From an uncultured Cellvibrio sp. (GTDB taxonomy: Bacteria; Pseudomonadota; Gammaproteobacteria; Pseudomonadales; Cellvibrionaceae), in NCBI GenBank assembly GCA_946482345.1, contig CAMLRJ010000085.1:1-9890 (forward strand): 9,890 nt of DNA, in the 5' to 3' direction. Under the pieces are notes generated by a model. That model made no database searches. It was not told the origin of the DNA and saw nothing but the letters and a program-made list of their open reading frames with translations. Numbering within the stretch: the first letter of the stretch is position 1; each line of letters opens with the position of its first letter. Of the stretch, positions 5,251 through 9,890 are shown in pieces. Made by a program: the position numbers and the translations under genes.

Positions 5251-8196
5251 TTAAAACTTGGCACGTAAACCAATTGCAAAGCGAGCGTCTTGAGCATAAG
5301 AATAGGTAACATGATCACCTGCTCCATTTTGATCCATGATGCCGATGGTTTTTTCTTTCAGCAAATTACTGGCTTCCGCGGTGACTGTGTAGTTGTCGAG
5401 GAATGTGTAACTGATGGAGGCATCCAGTTGACCATAATCATCGTTATACACCGGGATTCTGGCTTTACCACCACCTGTCGGAAAATCCGGATCAAATCCA
5501 TTTCCACCCCAGGCAATCAGATACTTGCTACGCCATGAATAAGCCAAACGAGCTGAGATGCCATTTTTTTCATACATACCAATAATGTTGTATGCATTTT
5601 TCGATAATTGATCTACAGGTAATTGGCCATAAGTAGAACGATCCGTATCAAGCGGTGCTGCACCTGAAAGTGTGTCGCCGCCATCCGGTTGATTTAATAA
5701 CGGGATATCAGCCTTGCTATCAATATAAGTGTAGTTAGCTTGAATCCCTAAACCATCAAATGGAGCAGGCAAAGAGTCAAAAAATTTACTGGCTCCAATT
5801 TCGACACCGTTAATTTTGCCTGAGCCGATATTTTCCAGATAGCTAACATTTCCTGAGTAATCAACAGTACCCGTGTAATCACCACCAGTAATTGAATCTA
5901 TGGTGTACGGAATTGTGTTCTTCTTAAAAAAACTATCAACTTCTTTTCGGAAAATTGCCAGATGCGCCATGCCACCACTGTCATCAAAATACCATTCTGC
6001 AGAAAGGTCAAATTGATTTGCCTCCATCGGTTCAAGATAGGGGTTGGAGTCGATACTGATATTGTGATTATAATCATTTACGGTTGCCGTACCTGTAACA
6101 CCGTCTTTTACAGAATGAGAGATAATGATTTTTGCTTGAGTTTCAGCAAAACTGGGAGTCCAAATTGCCTTTGATGCTGCGAACCGCAAATAAAGATCAT
6201 CTGTTGCTTGCAACCTTAAGTTAAAGCTTGGCAATACATGATCATGGGAGTTGCTAGTTATATATTTTTCTGATGATCGCGGCGCAATTTCAACACCTTG
6301 AATTACCCAGCGTTCCACAATCAAAAACCCATCTGCTTCAAGATCCGTTTGAACGACCCGTACACCGAAGTTACCATCAATCGGCATTGCAAGATCTTCA
6401 AATGCGTAGTTAGCCATCACATAAGCAGATACTGTTTCTTCATCTTGAGTGTTGCGATATTCCGGATTAGCCAGACGCGTCCAATCAGGGTATACGGCAT
6501 CAGCACAAGCCCATGAAGATGGTTCACTAGAGCAATTACTATTGATAATAAGAGTTGTTGCTTTGAAATTTCTTGTTGCTGCTCTTGAATATAAATAACC
6601 CGCAGCAGGAACTGCTACATCACCACGTTGAAAGTCATCGAATGAATACAAAGTCAAATATTGTGATGCTTGATCAGCTGTCACTTTAGGAAGAGTATTT
6701 TTATCGAATCCGAACCAAGTGGCGTATCGAGTATTCCAATCATAACCCGTATTAATATTGTCAGCCGTTTTTTCAGAATATCTCAGGCCTGCTTTAACAG
6801 AAGTAATAATTTCATCATCAAAATCATATTCAACATCAAAGCGACCTGTTTTGGCTTCTGCATTATTGCGTTCGAAATGTGTCATCTCTTGGCCGAGACT
6901 ATAATTCGCGTAGTTGGCCATGTATGCGGAATCAATCAAAATTGATGGCGTTTTTGTTCCAACACCATCTAAACGAGCGGTGGCAGGAATTACTTTTAAT
7001 CCTAATGTGTAATCGTCAACAGTTGCTTCTGCTTTTACGAATTGTATATCCGCGGAAAAATGCAAACGATCACTTGGAGACCATTTGATTCCTGTTGAGT
7101 AGTCTGTTGTTTGAGAAATATTATTTGCCCAGCGAGTACTGGTACCGAAATCAAGGCCCCATTGTGCGGGATTCTGAACAGTGACATCACCCGAAATCAA
7201 TGCATCATTATTGCTGTAGACCCAATTGTTTGCGGCAGTTGGAACCAAGGCCTGATCACCATTGTGACCTTCGAGAAAAAATGCATTCTCATCATAAAGC
7301 GTATCGTGTTTGCTACGAAACGCAGTGAAATAAATTTCCATGTCATCATTCGGTGCCCATTGCAAAGCTGCATAAACACCATCACGTGTACTGTGATAAT
7401 CGTTGCGACGCCAATCCACACCTTTTGACACCCATACACTTTCGCCATCAATTGTTCTTGGCATATAAGGACGTGTGTAAACCTGATCGGAACGACTGGC
7501 TAAATCAGAAGTGGAAAGATTAACAAGGAAACCAAAATCGCCCAAACCTGTTTCCCAACGATTACTGTACAAACCGGAATATTCATCGTTGGTTTCTTTC
7601 AGTTGATCACCGTAGTTAGCTTTTGCAGATACGCTTGCCAACTGACCATCAGAATCAAATGGCATACGTGTGCGCAAATTCACTGTACCGCCCAAACCAC
7701 CTTCGATCATATCGGCTGACGGGCTTTTGTAAGTATCAACTGCATACATTAATTCTGCGGGAACATCTTCAAAACTTAATCCGCGGCCACTGGCTGCAGA
7801 AAACACATCACGACCATTTAATTCCGCACGAACTTGCGTTAAACCACGAACCGCTACACCGCTACCTTCAGCGGCAGGATGTTCTGCATCGTTATTGGTA
7901 TAACGACCTACCGTTACACCAGGAACACGTTGCAATGCTTCTGTCACACTGCGATCCGGTAATTTACCTATATCGTCAGAAACAATCGAATCTACAACAA
8001 CATTCGAATTCTTTTTAAGATCTTGTGCAGACTGAATACTGGCGCGTTGCCCGGTTACCACAATTTCATCTGTTTCAACATCTTCATCAGCTGCCATACT
8101 GGGCAAACCAACGCCCGTCAAAGCACCGATGGATGCCAATGTTATCCAACGGCTTAATCGATTTTTTAAAAATAATTTATTCTGGTTGATCTTCAT
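5251..8196 (-). CDS. TonB-dependent outer-membrane receptor, probably for xyloglucan oligosaccharides
   Basis: 981-residue outer-membrane transporter that would import oligosaccharides into the periplasm with energy from TonB-ExbB-ExbD. The ATG at 8196 is preferred: it has GGAG six bases upstream and gives a standard signal peptide (MKINQNK..., basic, then hydrophobic, cut near SMA|ADE after residue 35). An in-frame GTG at 8208 would add four residues and consume the Shine-Dalgarno. A TonB box lies at 43-49 (DEIVVTG). The plug domain follows with VDSIVSDDIGKLPDRSV and ALQRVPGVTV from about 66 on, then a long beta barrel with many alternating aromatic strands, ending in the expected terminal Phe (GLRAKF). 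Two cysteines, Cys555 and Cys564, probably form a disulfide in an outer loop. It resembles the Xanthomonas/Caulobacter type of carbohydrate receptor, which works without SusD. The substrate is inferred from the three neighbouring xyloglucan enzymes. A terminator follows it. Confidence 0.93.
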   Translation of the reverse strand: MKINQNKLFLKNRLSRWITLASIGALTGVGLPSMAADEDVETDEIVVTGQRASIQSAQDLKKNSNVVVDSIVSDDIGKLPDRSVTEALQRVPGVTVGRYTNNDAEHPAAEGSGVAVRGLTQVRAELNGRDVFSAASGRGLSFEDVPAELMYAVDTYKSPSADMIEGGLGGTVNLRTRMPFDSDGQLASVSAKANYGDQLKETNDEYSGLYSNRWETGLGDFGFLVNLSTSDLASRSDQVYTRPYMPRTIDGESVWVSKGVDWRRNDYHSTRDGVYAALQWAPNDDMEIYFTAFRSKHDTLYDENAFFLEGHNGDQALVPTAANNWVYSNNDALISGDVTVQNPAQWGLDFGTSTRWANNISQTTDYSTGIKWSPSDRLHFSADIQFVKAEATVDDYTLGLKVIPATARLDGVGTKTPSILIDSAYMANYANYSLGQEMTHFERNNAEAKTGRFDVEYDFDDEIITSVKAGLRYSEKTADNINTGYDWNTRYATWFGFDKNTLPKVTADQASQYLTLYSFDDFQRGDVAVPAAGYLYSRAATRNFKATTLIINSNCSSEPSSWACADAVYPDWTRLANPEYRNTQDEETVSAYVMANYAFEDLAMPIDGNFGVRVVQTDLEADGFLIVERWVIQGVEIAPRSSEKYITSNSHDHVLPSFNLRLQATDDLYLRFAASKAIWTPSFAETQAKIIISHSVKDGVTGTATVNDYNHNISIDSNPYLEPMEANQFDLSAEWYFDDSGGMAHLAIFRKEVDSFFKKNTIPYTIDSITGGDYTGTVDYSGNVSYLENIGSGKINGVEIGASKFFDSLPAPFDGLGIQANYTYIDSKADIPLLNQPDGGDTLSGAAPLDTDRSTYGQLPVDQLSKNAYNIIGMYEKNGISARLAYSWRSKYLIAWGGNGFDPDFPTGGGKARIPVYNDDYGQLDASISYTFLDNYTVTAEASNLLKEKTIGIMDQNGAGDHVTYSYAQDARFAIGLRAKF

Positions 8197-8208
8197 TCTT
8201 CTCTCCAC
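8197..8208 (-). promoter_or_regulatory. Ribosome binding site of the receptor gene
   Basis: The minus strand reads GTGGAGAGAAGA directly before the ATG at 8196. GGAG with a six-base spacer is a good Shine-Dalgarno. This decides against the in-frame GTG at 8208, which overlaps it. Confidence 0.65.
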
Positions 8209-8266
8209 TTTGTTTTGTTTAACACATTTTATTTAACAGATTATTTTTTGATTTACTTTTGCTGTT
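8209..8266 (-). promoter_or_regulatory. AT-rich leader before the receptor gene, with direct repeats
   Basis: This short stretch between the inverted repeat and the Shine-Dalgarno is very A/T-rich. On the plus strand TTTAACA occurs twice, at 8219-8225 and 8232-8238, 13 bases apart. A weak sigma-70-like pair may exist on the minus strand (TTGCAA at 8270-8265 and AATAAT, 19-base spacer), but the spacing is poor. The gene may equally be read through from afc95A. Confidence 0.25.
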
Positions 8267-8287
8267 GCAATATCCGACAAATATTGC
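8267..8287. promoter_or_regulatory. Perfect 7-bp inverted repeat next to the afc95A stop; possible operator
   Basis: GCAATAT, seven bases, ATATTGC: a perfect dyad whose centres are 14 bases apart, lying two bases beyond the end of afc95A. No T run follows on the minus strand, so it is not a normal terminator. The half-site spacing would suit a dimeric regulator on DNA, or a weak RNA hairpin. No regulator gene is in the window, and a chance dyad in AT-rich DNA cannot be excluded. Confidence 0.35.
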
Positions 8288-8288
8288 G

Positions 8289-9890
8289 TTAGATATCACT
8301 TCCAGTTAAAAGATAGGTACCATTGCCTTGCAGTTGAAACCGGGTAAATTGAGCATCCATTTTTACCGGGATTTTTTTACCATCCAACATCAAACCATTT
8401 GTACCCAATAGGTCTGACGCTATTCTGAATTGGTGCGGTGCTGATGTTGCAGTTGTCACTCTAATCAATGATATTTTTTTATTTTTCCATTCCATGTCAA
8501 TAATCAATCCACCACGTGCACGTAAACCTTTTACCGATCCACTCGACCATGCATCCGGTAATGCAGGCAACAAATCAATTGCCTGATCATGACTTTGCAT
8601 CAGCATTTCAATGATTCCGGCCGATGCGCCGAAATTGCCGTCAATTTGAAAAGGTGGATGATTATCCCAGAGGTTTTTCAGCGTGCTGCGCTGCAATTGT
8701 TCGGTTAAGACTTTGTAAGCACGATTGCCATCTTGTATTCTTGCCCACATATTGATTTTCCAGGCTTGCGACCAACCGGTGCCGCCATCGCCACGTGCAT
8801 TCAAGGTTGTTTTTGCTGCAGCAAATAGTTCAGGATTGGTTTGCGCGGTAATTTGTTTGCCAGGATGCAATGCAAACAAATGTGAAATATGACGATGTTG
8901 ATTGGTTTTATCATCTATATCCTCTTTCCATTCCTGCAATTGTCCCCAATTGCCTACTCTGACGCCCTGATCCAGCTTGGCCATTTTTTTATTCAAAATA
9001 GACGCGAATTTTTTATCGCCAAGAATAGCGGCAGCTTCCAGTGTGTTGCGAAATAAATCGACGACAATTTGCTGTGACATGGCAGAACCGGCAGTAAAGT
9101 TTCCTTGTTCAGGCGAGAACGAAGGATTCACTACCCACAAACCATCACGATGGTCTTTCACTAAAAAATCCAGCCAAAACTCAGAGGCAGATTTCATTAA
9201 TGGATAAGCACGCTGCCGTAAAAAGTTTTCATCTTTTGAAAACTGATAATGCTCATAATAATGTTGTGCTAACCATGCACCCGCTTCAGGTTGCCAAAAA
9301 GCCGTTGGCCATTCGATAACACCGGTGAATCCCCAGATATTGGTGTTTAAAAAAAGTGTCCAGCCTTTTTTTACATGGGCAATTTTTTTTGCGGATATTT
9401 TCCCCGGTTCAACCAGATTATCGACAAAATCGAAAAATGGATTCATCAATTCCGGTAAATTACCGGTTTCTGCCAACCAGTAATTCATCTGCAAATTAAT
9501 ATTGACGTGATAGTCCGCATTCCAGGGTGGCGTTATCGAATTGTTCCAAACTCCTTGCAAATTCGCAGGCAAGGAGCCAGAACGTGATGAGGCAATTAAC
9601 AGGTACCGACCGAATTGAAAATAGAGCGCTTCCAATGTTTTATCCAAAACACTGTTGCCTTTTTTGTATTGTGAAAGTAATTGGGGTGTGGGTAAATCAA
9701 GTGACGATTGCCCTATATCCAAAGCAACCCGGTTAAACAGCAATTGATAATCTTGCAAATGTGTTGTTAATAGTTGTTGATAAGATTTTTGCGCAATCGG
9801 TTGTAAAGCCCTCATTATTTTTTTATCAGCTGCTTCACCACGATATTCAGGGTATTTCGCTGCATAATCGGTTGCAGCCGTCAAAATAAA
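8289..9890 (-). CDS. afc95A: GH95 alpha-L-fucosidase; N-terminus cut off by window edge
   Basis: Inverting alpha-1,2-L-fucosidase family; here expected to take the terminal fucose off fucosylated xyloglucan side chains. The frame is open through the right edge (the first readable residues are F-I-L-T-A-A-T-D-Y), so the TTG at 9884 is not a start. About 533 residues of the C-terminal part are visible, ending in a TAA at 8291-8289. The missing part should hold the N-terminal beta-sandwich. The (alpha/alpha)6 barrel is present with all the catalytic positions I know for GH95: the paired Asn in [11 protein letters not shown] (codons 9503-9501 and 9497-9495), the acid Glu in SFSPEQG (codon 9110-9108), and Asp in [12 protein letters not shown] (codon 8642-8640). 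[13 protein letters not shown] and WNADYH are further GH95 hallmarks. The last ~110 residues form a C-terminal beta domain. It precedes the receptor gene by 92 bases on the same strand. The symbol follows the C. japonicus enzyme, from memory. Confidence 0.93.
   Translation of the reverse strand, partial: FILTAATDYAAKYPEYRGEAADKKIMRALQPIAQKSYQQLLTTHLQDYQLLFNRVALDIGQSSLDLPTPQLLSQYKKGNSVLDKTLEALYFQFGRYLLIASSRSGSLPANLQGVWNNSITPPWNADYHVNINLQMNYWLAETGNLPELMNPFFDFVDNLVEPGKISAKKIAHVKKGWTLFLNTNIWGFTGVIEWPTAFWQPEAGAWLAQHYYEHYQFSKDENFLRQRAYPLMKSASEFWLDFLVKDHRDGLWVVNPSFSPEQGNFTAGSAMSQQIVVDLFRNTLEAAAILGDKKFASILNKKMAKLDQGVRVGNWGQLQEWKEDIDDKTNQHRHISHLFALHPGKQITAQTNPELFAAAKTTLNARGDGGTGWSQAWKINMWARIQDGNRAYKVLTEQLQRSTLKNLWDNHPPFQIDGNFGASAGIIEMLMQSHDQAIDLLPALPDAWSSGSVKGLRARGGLIIDMEWKNKKISLIRVTTATSAPHQFRIASDLLGTNGLMLDGKKIPVKMDAQFTRFQLQGNGTYLLTGSDI

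Noticed and set aside
9882..9884. TTG at 9884 as the start of the GH95 gene
   Set aside because: The frame continues to the edge with family-like residues (FILTAATDY), and the N-terminal GH95 domain is missing, so the gene extends beyond the window.

Overview
This window reads as a xyloglucan side-chain degradation and uptake locus from a Gram-negative gammaproteobacterium of the Cellvibrio type. All real genes lie on the minus strand, so the transcription order is right to left: GH95 alpha-L-fucosidase (truncated by the right edge), TonB-dependent receptor, a 78-residue two-helix membrane protein, GH35 beta-galactosidase, and GH31 alpha-xylosidase with a PA14 insert (truncated by the left edge). 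From memory, this is the order of the characterised Cellvibrio japonicus locus afc95A - TBDT - small ORF - bgl35A - xyl31A. The DNA looks more AT-rich than I would expect for C. japonicus itself, so a related species is more likely. Identity was not tested by any search.

Layout: 9890-8289 afc95A, 3' part; 8288-8197 a 92-base gap with a 7+7 bp inverted repeat and the ribosome binding site of the receptor gene; 8196-5251 receptor; 5232-5194 a Rho-independent terminator; 5153-4917 small membrane protein with a near-perfect Shine-Dalgarno; 4916-4693 an AT-rich gap; 4692-2992 bgl35A; 2991-2774 a gap filled almost wholly by a palindromic MITE/REP-like element; 2773-1 xyl31A. No gap exceeds 300 bases. 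I saw no tRNA, rRNA, CRISPR array or transposase gene.

How the genes work together (family knowledge plus inference): xyloglucan is cut outside the cell by endo-xyloglucanases encoded elsewhere. The receptor imports the oligosaccharides through the outer membrane using TonB energy. The three exo-enzymes then strip the side chains in turn: GH95 removes alpha-1,2-fucose, GH35 removes beta-1,2-galactose, and GH31 removes alpha-1,6-xylose. There is no SusD-like partner, as usual outside Bacteroidetes.

The least expected item is the palindromic element between bgl35A and xyl31A. It has terminal inverted repeats, a large internal stem and two small hairpins. It is flanked by 11-base near-direct repeats (10 of 11 identical), one of which contains the bgl35A stop codon. 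Removing the element and one repeat copy would leave only 30 bases between the two genes. This suggests that a non-autonomous element inserted into a once tightly spaced operon.
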